DNA from: JBBRLA01 sp038231615
GTDB lineage: Bacteria; Myxococcota_A; Polyangia; Palsa-1104; JAEUJZ01
Length of the DNA stretch: 31,013 bases
Reading direction: 5' to 3'
Assembly (NCBI GenBank): GCA_038231615.1
Contig: JBBRLA010000011.1
Coordinates: 1-31,013 of the forward strand
Positions 1 through 7,852 of the stretch are shown here, one piece after another. The position numbers and the translations under genes were made by a program. The notes beneath the pieces were generated by a model that made no database searches, was not told where the DNA came from, and was given only the letters and a program-made list of their open reading frames with translations. Positions within the stretch are counted from its first letter, which is position 1; every line of letters begins with the position of its first letter.

Positions 1-188
1 ATCTGCTGCATCTCGGCTTCGTCGGCGTCTTCATCGGGGGTGTGGCGGCCTGCGGCCTGGCAGAGGCAGACCCTGGCGAAGAAGACGGCGATCGCAAGGG
101 CCGCGGTGACCCAGCCAGAAGCCAGGCGGACCGGAGGATGCGGAGGATGCGGAGGATGCGGAGAATGATAAAGCAAACGGATCGGCAT
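1..188 (-). CDS. N-terminal fragment of an unknown membrane or secreted protein (runs off left edge)
   Basis: An open frame on the minus strand starts at an ATG at 188 and continues past the window edge (62 codons visible). The protein begins MPIRLLYHS, then a proline-histidine run (HPP three times) written by a 9-base repeat, then a hydrophobic stretch (GWVTAALAIAVFFARVCL), then an acidic segment (DEDADEAE). This looks like a signal anchor followed by a polar domain. Third codon positions are strongly G/C. A TTGACA element lies about 33 bases upstream of the start. The opposite strand also has an open frame through here (ending at 245) with a hydrophobic segment, so the strand is not certain. 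No family is recognised. The gene would be divergent from the vault gene. Confidence 0.4.
   Translation of the reverse strand, partial: MPIRLLYHSPHPPHPPHPPVRLASGWVTAALAIAVFFARVCLCQAAGRHTPDEDADEAEMQQ
132..167. repeat. 9-base tandem repeat, four copies
   Basis: CGGAGGATG is repeated at 132, 141 and 150, with a fourth copy at 159 carrying one change (CGGAGAATG). On the minus strand it reads as a Pro-Pro-His run just after the proposed start at 188. The unit is a multiple of three, so copy-number change would keep that frame. Confidence 0.85.
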
Positions 189-198
189 GTGCGCGCTT

Positions 199-226
199 CA
201 AATAAGCGCGGCGAGCTGCTTGTCAA
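199..226 (-). promoter_or_regulatory. Candidate sigma-70 promoter for the leftmost minus-strand gene
   Basis: A perfect TTGACA on the minus strand (226-221) is followed after 16 bases by TATTTG (204-199), a poor -10. Predicted transcription would start near 192, only a few bases before the ATG at 188, so the mRNA would be nearly leaderless. The -10 is weak, so this is tentative. Confidence 0.3.
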
Positions 227-381
227 TGATGGGAAAACTCAATGACTCCAAACCGGGATGCGCCACCAGGGACTGGGATGGGCGTAGCCAAAAGCCGGCC
301 ATCGCCCCTTGATTTCGCCCCCCGTTCCAGGCGAAAATGCCGCCGCATTCTCAGTGTGCGCATTGGCCAGGGAGGGCCCAG

Positions 382-3282
382 ATGATGAACGAACGGGGCA
401 GCCGCAAAATTCCAGTCACCGAACGCCAGTTCCTTTGGGTCCAGGACGACGACAAGGGCGAAGTCACCCTCCACGTCGGCCCCACCATGGTCTCCCCCAC
501 CGCCGCCGACCGCATCGTCATCGACGACGGCGCCGGCTCCTTCTGCGAGGACGTCTCCGGCCGCCCCCAGATGATGATCGAAGTCGGCGACCACCAGTAC
601 GCCGTCCTCTATAACCCCCTCCTCGAAAGCGACGGCGGCCCCAACGGCCGCTTCCGCCAGGGCCGCAACGAGACCAAGCCCCTCAAAAACGGCACCCGAT
701 CCATGATTCCCGGCCCGTGCAGTTTCTGGCTCCGCCCCGGCCAGCGCTGCGAGGTCCGCGACGCCCACGAACTTTCCGGCAGCCAGTACATCGTGGTCAA
801 GGTCTACGGCCCCGTCGACAACTCCGCCCCCTTCTACGACGTCACCGTCAAGTCCGCCGCCATCACCCGCGCCACCGCCGAGAAGCTGGAAGGCGGCCCC
901 GTCCCCCGCGAGGGCGAAGGCGTCCCCCCGCCTCTCGAACGCGGCCAGCTTATCGTCATCCGCGGCATCGACACCCAGTTCTACATCCCCCCGACCGGCG
1001 TCGACATCGTCCCCGACACCTCCATCGACGAATCCGGCAACACTCTTTCCGCCGCCGCCGCCCGGCAGATGATCGCCCAGATCCAGAACCAGGCGTCTCA
1101 GGTCACCGGCCGCGCCAAGCCCCCGGCCCCGTCCCGCCAGGCCCCCAAGTCCGAACTCAGCCGCGAAATCGCCGCCGAGGAGGCCGCCCCCAGCCTTGAC
1201 GATGACTTCGACCAGCCAGCGATTCAAGACGAAGAACGCGGCAAGTCCGCCAAGCGCGCCAACGTCCAGTACGCCCAAGCCCCCAGCGTCGACCAGGCCG
1301 CCCGCACCCGCATGCGCGCCGCCCCCTCGCCGGCCCCCTCCGCCGTCCGCTCCGCGGCTGCTCCCGCCGGCGCCGCACCTCAAAAGCCCCAAAGCCCGCC
1401 AGCCTCCCCCGGCCAGTCCCTGAGCATCGACGACATCCTCTCCAGCGACAACTTCCGCAAGGCCGTCGAGCGCGAGGCCCGGCAGATGCGCCTCATCCGC
1501 CTGGCCGTGGTTTTGGGCGAGAAAGAATACTGCGTCCTCGTCGATCCCGACGGCAAGCGCGAGATCAAGGTGGGCCCCGCCCGGGTCTTCCCCGGCCCTT
1601 ACGACACCTTCATGATCAAGGGGTCCAAGAACCGCGTCTACGACGCCTACGAGCTACTGCCCCAGCGCGCCCTCTGGCTGCGCGTCATCTCCGCCATCTC
1701 CCGCGCCGAAATGGCCGACAAGATGCCCCGCGGCGTCCAGCTCGAACGGGAGATGTACTACCCAGGCGACGAACTCTTGCTCACCGGCGTATCGGGCTTC
1801 TTCTTCCCCTTCAACGAGATCGAAGTCCTGTCCCCCCGCACCGGCGAGGCCGTGGTCGGCAACGATCACAGCGACGTGTTCATCGAGGCCATCGGCATCG
1901 ACCAGAAGAGCGGCATCTACGTCCGCGACCTGACCACGGGCGAGGTGCGCCTGATCCGCGGCAAGCAGAGCTATCTGGTCGACCCGCGCAAGGAGATCCA
2001 CATCACCCGGAGCATCTCCGCCGGGGACTGGAACCTGTGGATCGCCCCCGCCGAGCCCCACAAACAGACCGACGCCGCCATCACCACCCCCTGGGCGGTC
2101 TCCGTGGTCGTGCCCCACAACACCGCCGCCCTGGCCACCTCCGCCGCGGCGCAAAGGATCATCGAGGGGCCCTGCGTCACCCTGCTGGAATATGAAGAGA
2201 CCCTGGTGCCCCTGAAGCTCTCCACCGGCACGCCCAAGGACGACGACGAGATCCTCGAGACGTGCTTTCTGCGCACCGTGGGCAACCGGGTCTCGGACAT
2301 GATCGACATCGAGACCAGCGATTTCGTTCGCATCCGCGTGCGCACCAGCTACACAGTGACCTTCCGCAGGGAGGAGCGCGACCGCTGGTTCAACTGCGAG
2401 AACTACATCCAGGTGATGTGCGATCACCTGCGCTCGATCGTGCGCAGCCGGACGCGCACCGTGCCCCTTTCGTCCCTGTGGCCGGAGATCGCCACGGTGG
2501 TGCGCGACACCATCCTGGGGCCAAGGGGCGAGGGCGGCGAGGGCCGGCGCAAGGGGCGCGCCTTCGACGAGAACGGCATGGCCGTCACCGAGGTCGAGGT
2601 GCTGGAGGCGAGCATCGAGGACGCCGCCATCGCGCAGATGATGCAGGCGGTGCAGCGCGAATCGGTGACACTGACCATCGGCGACCGCCAGGCCCAGGAG
2701 ATGCTGGCCTCGGCCAAGCTGCGCTCGGACCTGGAGCGGCAGACGCTGGAGCTGCAGGCGGCGGCGCGGGAGCGGGAGGCGCGTATGAGAGAGATGCTGC
2801 GCAAGGTGGACCACGAGAGCCGCCTGGGCGAGCTGCGAGAGAAGGAGACAGTGACGCGGGAGCAGCTGGAGCTGCAAAACCAGCGGGAGCTTTTGGCCGC
2901 TAAGAGCCGGATCGAGCGGGAGGGGCTGGTGCAGGCATCGCAACTGGAGGCGCTGGAGAAGGACGCCAAGGTGCGGGCCGGGGCACAGCGGGCGCTGCAT
3001 CAGGAGGAGATCGAGCACCTGACGACGATGCGGCAACTGGAGGTGGCGCTCATCGAGGCACAGGCCCGCGCCGCGGTGGCCGAGCGCACGGCCATCCAGC
3101 CCAAGCTGGTGGAGGCGCTGACCGCCCTGGGCGACAAGGCGCTCCTGTCGGAGGTGGCGCAGAACATGAACCTGGTGTCGCTCTTTCGGGGCAAGGACGC
3201 CGGGGCGATCCTCGCCGAGATCTTCGGCGGGACCCGCTTCCTGCCGGCGCTGAACGAGGCGCTGGGGCGAACCCCCCAATAG
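382..3282 (+). CDS. Bacterial major vault protein homologue
   Basis: Predicted shell protein of a vault-like particle, 966 residues. Residues about 12-215 and 373-615 carry beta-rich vault repeats (KEYCVLVDP, GIYVRDLTTG, VPHNTA), which line up with repeats of animal MVP remembered from the family (HYCVILDP, GIYVQDVKTG, VPHNAA). Residues about 625-750 match the shoulder domain (DIETSDFVRI against DVITIETADH; NGMAVTEVEV against NGLVVSSVDV). Residues about 745-910 are a long charged heptad-rich helix like the cap helix, and 910-966 a compact tail at the cap-ring position. A low-complexity Ala/Pro linker (about 225-365) separates the repeat blocks and is not part of animal MVP. ATG 382 was chosen over ATG 337 because GGAGGG at 371-376 sits 5 bases upstream; ATG 385 is also possible. 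Codon choice shifts from GTC/CTC to GTG/CTG along the gene. No TEP1- or PARP-like partner is in the window. Confidence 0.9.
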   Translation: MMNERGSRKIPVTERQFLWVQDDDKGEVTLHVGPTMVSPTAADRIVIDDGAGSFCEDVSGRPQMMIEVGDHQYAVLYNPLLESDGGPNGRFRQGRNETKPLKNGTRSMIPGPCSFWLRPGQRCEVRDAHELSGSQYIVVKVYGPVDNSAPFYDVTVKSAAITRATAEKLEGGPVPREGEGVPPPLERGQLIVIRGIDTQFYIPPTGVDIVPDTSIDESGNTLSAAAARQMIAQIQNQASQVTGRAKPPAPSRQAPKSELSREIAAEEAAPSLDDDFDQPAIQDEERGKSAKRANVQYAQAPSVDQAARTRMRAAPSPAPSAVRSAAAPAGAAPQKPQSPPASPGQSLSIDDILSSDNFRKAVEREARQMRLIRLAVVLGEKEYCVLVDPDGKREIKVGPARVFPGPYDTFMIKGSKNRVYDAYELLPQRALWLRVISAISRAEMADKMPRGVQLEREMYYPGDELLLTGVSGFFFPFNEIEVLSPRTGEAVVGNDHSDVFIEAIGIDQKSGIYVRDLTTGEVRLIRGKQSYLVDPRKEIHITRSISAGDWNLWIAPAEPHKQTDAAITTPWAVSVVVPHNTAALATSAAAQRIIEGPCVTLLEYEETLVPLKLSTGTPKDDDEILETCFLRTVGNRVSDMIDIETSDFVRIRVRTSYTVTFRREERDRWFNCENYIQVMCDHLRSIVRSRTRTVPLSSLWPEIATVVRDTILGPRGEGGEGRRKGRAFDENGMAVTEVEVLEASIEDAAIAQMMQAVQRESVTLTIGDRQAQEMLASAKLRSDLERQTLELQAAAREREARMREMLRKVDHESRLGELREKETVTREQLELQNQRELLAAKSRIEREGLVQASQLEALEKDAKVRAGAQRALHQEEIEHLTTMRQLEVALIEAQARAAVAERTAIQPKLVEALTALGDKALLSEVAQNMNLVSLFRGKDAGAILAEIFGGTRFLPALNEALGRTPQ

Positions 3283-3425
3283 CTGCAGTAGCGAAAGACC
3301 CGCGGCCCGTCCTTCCACACCCTCCATTTTTTGTTGGCCCGAAAGGCTGAAAGCGCCCCGGCGACGCTCTGTAATCAGGTATTGTGGTCAAGACCTTCTT
3401 TCTAGCTTAGCGCCATGGGCCCTAC

Positions 3426-4004
3426 GTGCCGCTGACCAGCAGCCAAGACGCGCTTCTATCGGCCGCCCAGAAGGGGGATCGGCAGGCACTGGAGCGGCTG
3501 CTTCTGGGCCTGCTCCCGCGGGTGCGCCACCTGGTCCGCTACCTGATTCGCGGCGACAACGAGGTGGATGACATCGCGCAGGAGGCGCTGATCGCCCTTC
3601 TGCGCGGGCTGCCCACGTTCCGCGGGGAGGGCCGGCTCACGTCATGGGCCGACCGGGTGGTGATGCGGGTGACGCTGGCGTCGATCAAGAAGGTGCGCCG
3701 GGAGCGCGCGCTGCGCGACCTTTCGCCGGACCTGTCGGCGCTCCCCGACCTGGGCGGACGCCCCGACGAGTACGCCTTGCGCCGCGAGAGGGTGCAGTTC
3801 CTGGATGCCCTGCCCTACGATCAGCGGCACGCCCTGGTGCTGCACCACGTCCTGGGCATGACCGTGCCGGAGATCGCCCAGGAGCTGCGCACCCCGTTCG
3901 AGACCATCCGCAGCCGTCTGCGCCTGGGGCAGGCGAGCCTGCGTGCCGCGCTCCTCTGCAGCGAAACGCACGCGCAGGGCCAAGACCAGGAGGGACGACG
4001 ATGA
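3426..4004 (+). CDS. ECF-type RNA polymerase sigma factor
   Basis: A 192-residue sigma-70 family protein of ECF size that would direct RNA polymerase to a small promoter set. Region 2 is at about residues 25-90 (DNEVDDIAQEALIALLRGLP, then a TFRGEGRLTSWADRVV-like segment that matches the region 2.3/2.4 pattern). Region 4 is at about 130-180, with a helix-turn-helix (MTVPEIAQELRTPFETIRSR). The start is GTG at 3426; the nearby ATG at 3415 is out of frame and stops after six codons. It lies 143 bases after the vault gene on the same strand, so co-transcription is possible but not shown. No anti-sigma gene with the usual zinc-finger or TM layout is adjacent; the next gene is an oxidoreductase partner. 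Confidence 0.85.
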   Translation: MPLTSSQDALLSAAQKGDRQALERLLLGLLPRVRHLVRYLIRGDNEVDDIAQEALIALLRGLPTFRGEGRLTSWADRVVMRVTLASIKKVRRERALRDLSPDLSALPDLGGRPDEYALRRERVQFLDALPYDQRHALVLHHVLGMTVPEIAQELRTPFETIRSRLRLGQASLRAALLCSETHAQGQDQEGRR

Positions 4005-4082
4005 CCTCGCCAGCGAATCCTTCTTTCCCCTGCGCCGGCCAGCGCGTATCCTGCCGCCACCCAACGCACGAGGCAAGATCAT

Positions 4083-4529
4083 GTGGAACAAACGATGAGC
4101 CTCTCTCTTCACGAAGAACGCCGGGCCGCGATCATCGGCAGGGCACTTTTCCCCGCGGACGTCTTCGGCGGCATCCGAAAGGACGCGGACCTGGGCCTGG
4201 AACTGGGCAGGAGCGCCCGCGCCTACCCATGGTGGTCGGCGCTGGTGCTCCACTTTTCCCTGTGGATGGTGTGGTTCTCGCCCATCTTGCTGCGCCGCCG
4301 ACGGCAAACCTTCGGCGGCCTGCCCGAGGCCGATCGCGAGGCGGTGCTGGAGACGCTGCTGTCCTCGCCAATCTATTTGGTGCGCCAGGCAGCGGACTTC
4401 CTCAAGCTCTACCTTTGCGTGACCTTCCTGGGCGATCTTTCGCTCCTGCAAAAGCTCGGGGCCTACGACCTGCGCCCGGAGGACCCCCCCTCGCCCATCG
4501 GCGACGTGCACGCTCGGAACGCAACGTGA
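4083..4529 (+). CDS. Small subunit-like protein coupled to GMC oxidoreductase
   Basis: A 148-residue protein with one hydrophobic segment (about residues 50-70, WSALVLHFSLWMVWFSPILL) and a conserved-looking helical part (FGGLPEADREAVLETLLSS, then FLKLYLCVTFLGD). This pattern recalls the N-terminal region of long-chain fatty alcohol oxidases, which precedes their GMC catalytic domain; here it is a separate gene. GTG 4083 is preferred because GAGG at 4070-4073 lies 9 bases upstream; ATG 4095 is the alternative. Its stop overlaps the next start by 4 bases (GTGA), indicating translational coupling. The role as membrane-anchoring or assembly partner is inference. Confidence 0.7.
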   Translation: MEQTMSLSLHEERRAAIIGRALFPADVFGGIRKDADLGLELGRSARAYPWWSALVLHFSLWMVWFSPILLRRRRQTFGGLPEADREAVLETLLSSPIYLVRQAADFLKLYLCVTFLGDLSLLQKLGAYDLRPEDPPSPIGDVHARNAT

Positions 4530-6046
4530 GCCCCGGGGGCTTCTTCGACGCCAGCGCCGACGGCATCCCGGTCGCCGAGGTGGATTTCGTTATCGTCGGC
4601 AGCGGCGCAGGCGGGGGCGCAGCGGCGCGGGTCCTGTCCAGCGCTGGACACACCGTCGCAGTCCTGGAAGAGGGCCCCCTCTTCTCCAAGAGCGACGCCG
4701 GGGTGCTGGCCGGCGCCTCCATGGCCCGCCTCTTCCGCCATGGCGGGCACATGGCCGCCTTCGGCCGCGCCGCCATCCCCGTGCTCCAGGGACGCGTCGT
4801 CGGCGGCACCACCACCGTCAACTCAGCCATCATCTGGCGCCTGCCGGAGTGGGTGCTGACACGCTGGCGGGACGAGCATGGCCTGGCCGACGCCCTGCCC
4901 CAGGTGGGCCTGGCCGACGCCTACCAGCAGATCGAATCCGAGATGCACGTTACTCCCGTCGGCGACGCCATCGCCGGGGTGTCCGACCGCCTGATGCGGA
5001 TCGGCGCCGAGCGCGCCGGCATCGCCCACCGGCCGATTCACCGCAGCGAGTCGGGTTGTCGCGGCACCGGGCGCTGCCTCCACGGCTGCCCCGGCGACGC
5101 CAAGCAGGGCACCGCGGTGAACTTCCTCCGCCGTGCCGCCGACGACGGGGCAACCATCCACGCCCACGCGGAGGTGCGCCGCGTCCTCATCGAGGAGGGC
5201 CGGGCAGTGGCGGTGACCGGCCGCATCGGCGGCACCGGGCCGCGCGCGGGCGCTCGCTTCCGCGTGGCCGCCAGGCGGGGCGTGATCGTGTCCGCCTCGG
5301 TGGTGCAGTCCCCCAACCTCCTGCGCCGAAGCGGCGTGCCGGCGGGCGAGGCTCTGGGCGAGCACTTCATGGCCCACCCCGGCTCCGGCGTCATGGCCTT
5401 CTACCCCGACCCGGTGCGCGCCTGGACCGGTGCCTCCCAAGGCTACGAAGCCACCGGCCTGCGCGACACCCTGGGGGTCAAGCTGGAGAGCATCAACGTC
5501 CCCCCCGAGGTCACCGCCTCTCGCTTCCCCGGCGCCGGGCGTCGCTTCGCCCAATTCTTGGAGCGCATCAACCACGTCGCCAACTGGGCGGTGGCGGTGC
5601 GCATGGAGGCCGAAGGGCAGGTACGCCCGTCTCGGCTTCTGGGGGGCGACCGCATCCAGTACAGCCCCACGGAGGGCGACATGTGCCGCCTGCGCGATGG
5701 CATGCGGCGCTGCGCCGAAATGCACTTTTTGGCCGGGGCCACCGAGGTCCTCTCGGGGGTCAAGGGGCTGCCCGAGGTGCTGACCTCTCTCGACGACCTG
5801 CGCCACTACGATGACGGGCCGCTCGACCCGCGTTGCTACAGCATGGTGGCGACTCACCTTTTCGGCACCTGCCGCGCCGGGACCGACCCGCGGACCTCGG
5901 TGGTGGACCCCTACCTGCGGGTGCACGGGGTGCAGCGGCTGCACGTGATGGACGCCTCCGTGTTCCCCAGCAACACCGGGGTAAACCCGCAGCACGGCAT
6001 CATGGCGCTGTCCATGGTGGCGGCGCGGCGACTGGCAGGCGGATAG
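4526..6046 (+). CDS. GMC-family FAD-dependent alcohol/sterol oxidoreductase
   Basis: A 506-residue flavoprotein of the glucose-methanol-choline family, expected to oxidise an alcohol. The FAD-binding Rossmann motif is near residues 19-31 (VDFVIVGSGAGGG), with the acidic residue after strand 2 in AVLEEG. The second GMC signature is GRVVGGTTTVNSAIIWRLP (about 95-113). A CRGTGRCLHGC segment (about 175-185) is typical of the fatty-alcohol-oxidase and cholesterol-oxidase-like branch. The C-terminal domain has HLFGTCRAG and NTGVNPQHGIMALS, which carry the usual active-site His/Asn region. The frame stays open far upstream, but GTG 4526 overlapping the previous stop is the sensible start, because the upstream part is antisense-quality sequence over two real genes. 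Substrate unknown; a long-chain alcohol is the best guess. Confidence 0.88.
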   Translation: MSPGGFFDASADGIPVAEVDFVIVGSGAGGGAAARVLSSAGHTVAVLEEGPLFSKSDAGVLAGASMARLFRHGGHMAAFGRAAIPVLQGRVVGGTTTVNSAIIWRLPEWVLTRWRDEHGLADALPQVGLADAYQQIESEMHVTPVGDAIAGVSDRLMRIGAERAGIAHRPIHRSESGCRGTGRCLHGCPGDAKQGTAVNFLRRAADDGATIHAHAEVRRVLIEEGRAVAVTGRIGGTGPRAGARFRVAARRGVIVSASVVQSPNLLRRSGVPAGEALGEHFMAHPGSGVMAFYPDPVRAWTGASQGYEATGLRDTLGVKLESINVPPEVTASRFPGAGRRFAQFLERINHVANWAVAVRMEAEGQVRPSRLLGGDRIQYSPTEGDMCRLRDGMRRCAEMHFLAGATEVLSGVKGLPEVLTSLDDLRHYDDGPLDPRCYSMVATHLFGTCRAGTDPRTSVVDPYLRVHGVQRLHVMDASVFPSNTGVNPQHGIMALSMVAARRLAGG

Positions 6047-6117
6047 GCCAAGGCCGGGCCCAGCCGGGCCCAGCCCGCCCCTTTCGACTGGCTGGAAGTT
6101 CTGTGCTACACCAAGGC

Positions 6118-7392
6118 ATGCGCAGGCGCGTCGTCGTCACTGGAATCGGACTCTGCACCCCGCTCGGCAACGGGCGGGAGGAGACCTGGCAAAACCTCAT
6201 CGCGGGGAAGAGCGGCATCGGGCCCATCACCCACTTCGACTGCTCCCAGTTCGCCACCAAATTCGCCGGTGAGGTCCGCGACCTGGACCCGGCCAGCTTC
6301 ATCGACAGGCGGGAGGCCAAGCACCTGGACCCCTTCGTCCACTTCGCCATCTTCGCCGCGGATGAGGCCATCCTCCACGCCAAGCTGATCATCCGCAAGG
6401 ACCCGACCGACGGCCAGTCCTTCGCCTACGACGCCGATCGGGTCGGGGTCTACATCGGCGCGGGGCTGGGCGGCGTGGCCCACATCGAGAGCCAGCACAG
6501 CGTACTCACCGGCAAGGGCCCCTCGCGGATGTCGCCCTACTTCGTGCCGCAGATCATCGTCAACATCGCCCCCGGCCTGGTGTCCATCCGCACCGGGGCC
6601 AAGGGCCCCAACATGAGCATGGTCTCGGCCTGCTCCAGCGGCGCCCACGCCATCGGCGAGGCGGCCCGCGCCATCGAGCGCGGCGACGTGGACGCAATGA
6701 TCGCCGGGGGCACCGAAGCCACCGTGACCGGCCTCGGGGTAGGCGGTTTCAACGCCATGCGGGCCCTCTCGGTGCGCAACGACGATCCCCAAGGGGCGTC
6801 GCGGCCCTTCGATCTCAACCGCGACGGCTTCGTCATGGGCGAGGGCTCGGGCATCCTGATCCTGGAGGAACGGGAGCAGGCCCGCGCCCGGGGCGCCACC
6901 CTCCTGGCCGAACTGGCCGGCTACGGGGCCTCGTCGGACGCCTTCCACATGACCTCGCCGCCGCCGGACGGCGAGGGGGCCCAGCGGTGCATGCGCGCCG
7001 CGCTGAAAGACGCCCAATCCTCCGGCGTGCGACCCCAGGATGTGGGGTACATAAACGCCCATGGGACCTCGACCCGGCAGGGCGACATCGCCGAAACCCT
7101 GGCGGTCAAGGCGGTCTTCGGCGAGCATGCCCGACATCTGGCGGTGTCCTCGACCAAGTCGATGACCGGACACCTTCTGGGCGCGGCGGGCGGCGTCGAG
7201 GCGGCCTTCGCCATCCTGGCCATGCTGCGGGGCATCATCCCGCCAACCATCAACCTGACCACGCCGGACCCAGAGTGCGACCTGGACTACGTCCCCAACC
7301 AGGCCCGAAAGGCGGACCTGCGGGCCGTCCTGTCAAACAGCTTCGGCTTCGGCGGGACCAACGCCTCCGTTCTCTTCTGCCGCGCGGAGTAG
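6118..7392 (+). CDS. fabF: Beta-ketoacyl-ACP synthase II
   Basis: A 424-residue condensing enzyme that extends acyl-ACP with malonyl-ACP in fatty acid synthesis. The thiolase-fold active site is complete: nucleophile C172 in SACSSGAH, H315 in NAHGTSTRQGD, and K347 and H352 in STKSMTGHLLGAAGG. The glycine-rich C-terminal motif NSFGFGGTNAS is present. The length is close to that of FabF, with a slightly longer loop around residues 90-107. ATG 6118 gives the canonical N-terminus (RRRVVVTGIGLCTPLG); the only purine-rich element, AAGG, is too close to the ATG to be a good ribosome site. The gene stands alone without fab neighbours or an acyl carrier protein, so it may be a second copy or serve a specialised lipid or polyketide-like pathway. 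Confidence 0.93.
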   Translation: MRRRVVVTGIGLCTPLGNGREETWQNLIAGKSGIGPITHFDCSQFATKFAGEVRDLDPASFIDRREAKHLDPFVHFAIFAADEAILHAKLIIRKDPTDGQSFAYDADRVGVYIGAGLGGVAHIESQHSVLTGKGPSRMSPYFVPQIIVNIAPGLVSIRTGAKGPNMSMVSACSSGAHAIGEAARAIERGDVDAMIAGGTEATVTGLGVGGFNAMRALSVRNDDPQGASRPFDLNRDGFVMGEGSGILILEEREQARARGATLLAELAGYGASSDAFHMTSPPPDGEGAQRCMRAALKDAQSSGVRPQDVGYINAHGTSTRQGDIAETLAVKAVFGEHARHLAVSSTKSMTGHLLGAAGGVEAAFAILAMLRGIIPPTINLTTPDPECDLDYVPNQARKADLRAVLSNSFGFGGTNASVLFCRAE

Positions 7393-7852
7393 CGCATCCA
7401 TCACCACATCCATAATGCGTCGTTTTCGGGGCGTATCGCGCTTTTACCCAAGGCCGGGTGGCGAGTCAGAAGGCTGGGCGGTCCGGGTAGACAGCCCCGA
7501 TGGGCCGGAGCATGGGACGATGGAGGCGGCGGCTTCATCCGCGGAACTTCCGGAGCAGGTCATCTGGGTCAGCCCGGAGGCGCAGAGCCCCTACCGGGGC
7601 CGCCTGATGCTCGGGGGCTACTCGCTGCACCACCTACGGCGCCGACCCATCGGCTTCGATTATACCTTGCCGGTATCCCGGCTTTGTTACCGTGCGCCGG
7701 AACAGGAACTTGTCGGCCAGGATGCGCCCCAGGAACTGCGCGGGACAACTCGCCGAGCCGGCCTCATGGTCGGCAGCACGGCAGGTGGCGCAGGAGGGCA
7801 TAGGGCCAGTATAGCCGCAGGGAGATGGCGCATCAAACCGCCCCCATACCGC
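7393..7852. other. 460-base stretch without a confident gene
   Basis: Frames are open here on the plus strand (from about 7415) but run straight into antisense of the ATPase gene, and the predicted protein has no recognisable features. The minus strand holds a 55-codon frame with cysteine motifs, listed separately. The region looks like degraded coding sequence. Confidence 0.5.
7634..7801 (-). pseudogene. Short zinc-ribbon-like ORF, possible Ser/Thr kinase remnant
   Basis: ATG 7801 to TAG 7634 encodes 55 residues beginning MPSCATCRAADHEAG, with C4, C7 and C19, then FLGRILADKFLFRRTV. Many myxobacterial Ser/Thr kinases start with a cysteine zinc ribbon followed by a VGxxLxxKY-type entry into the kinase domain, and this fragment resembles that junction before stopping. 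The fourth cysteine and the glycine loop are missing. It could equally be a chance frame; no ribosome site stands out. Confidence 0.25.

Noticed and set aside
223..1392. Long open frame antisense to the vault gene
   Set aside because: Gly/Asp/Val-rich low-complexity translation typical of the complement of a GC3-rich gene; the plus strand encodes a recognisable protein.
1654..3327. Second long antisense frame under the vault gene
   Set aside because: Leu/His/Gln-rich translation with no domain; a by-product of high GC.
3283..3425. Possible terminator after the vault gene (T6 near 3328)
   Set aside because: No stable hairpin directly precedes the T-run.
3644..4525. Upstream extension of the GMC frame
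   Set aside because: The extension overlaps the sigma factor and the small subunit, which are better proteins; GTG 4526 is coupled to the previous stop.
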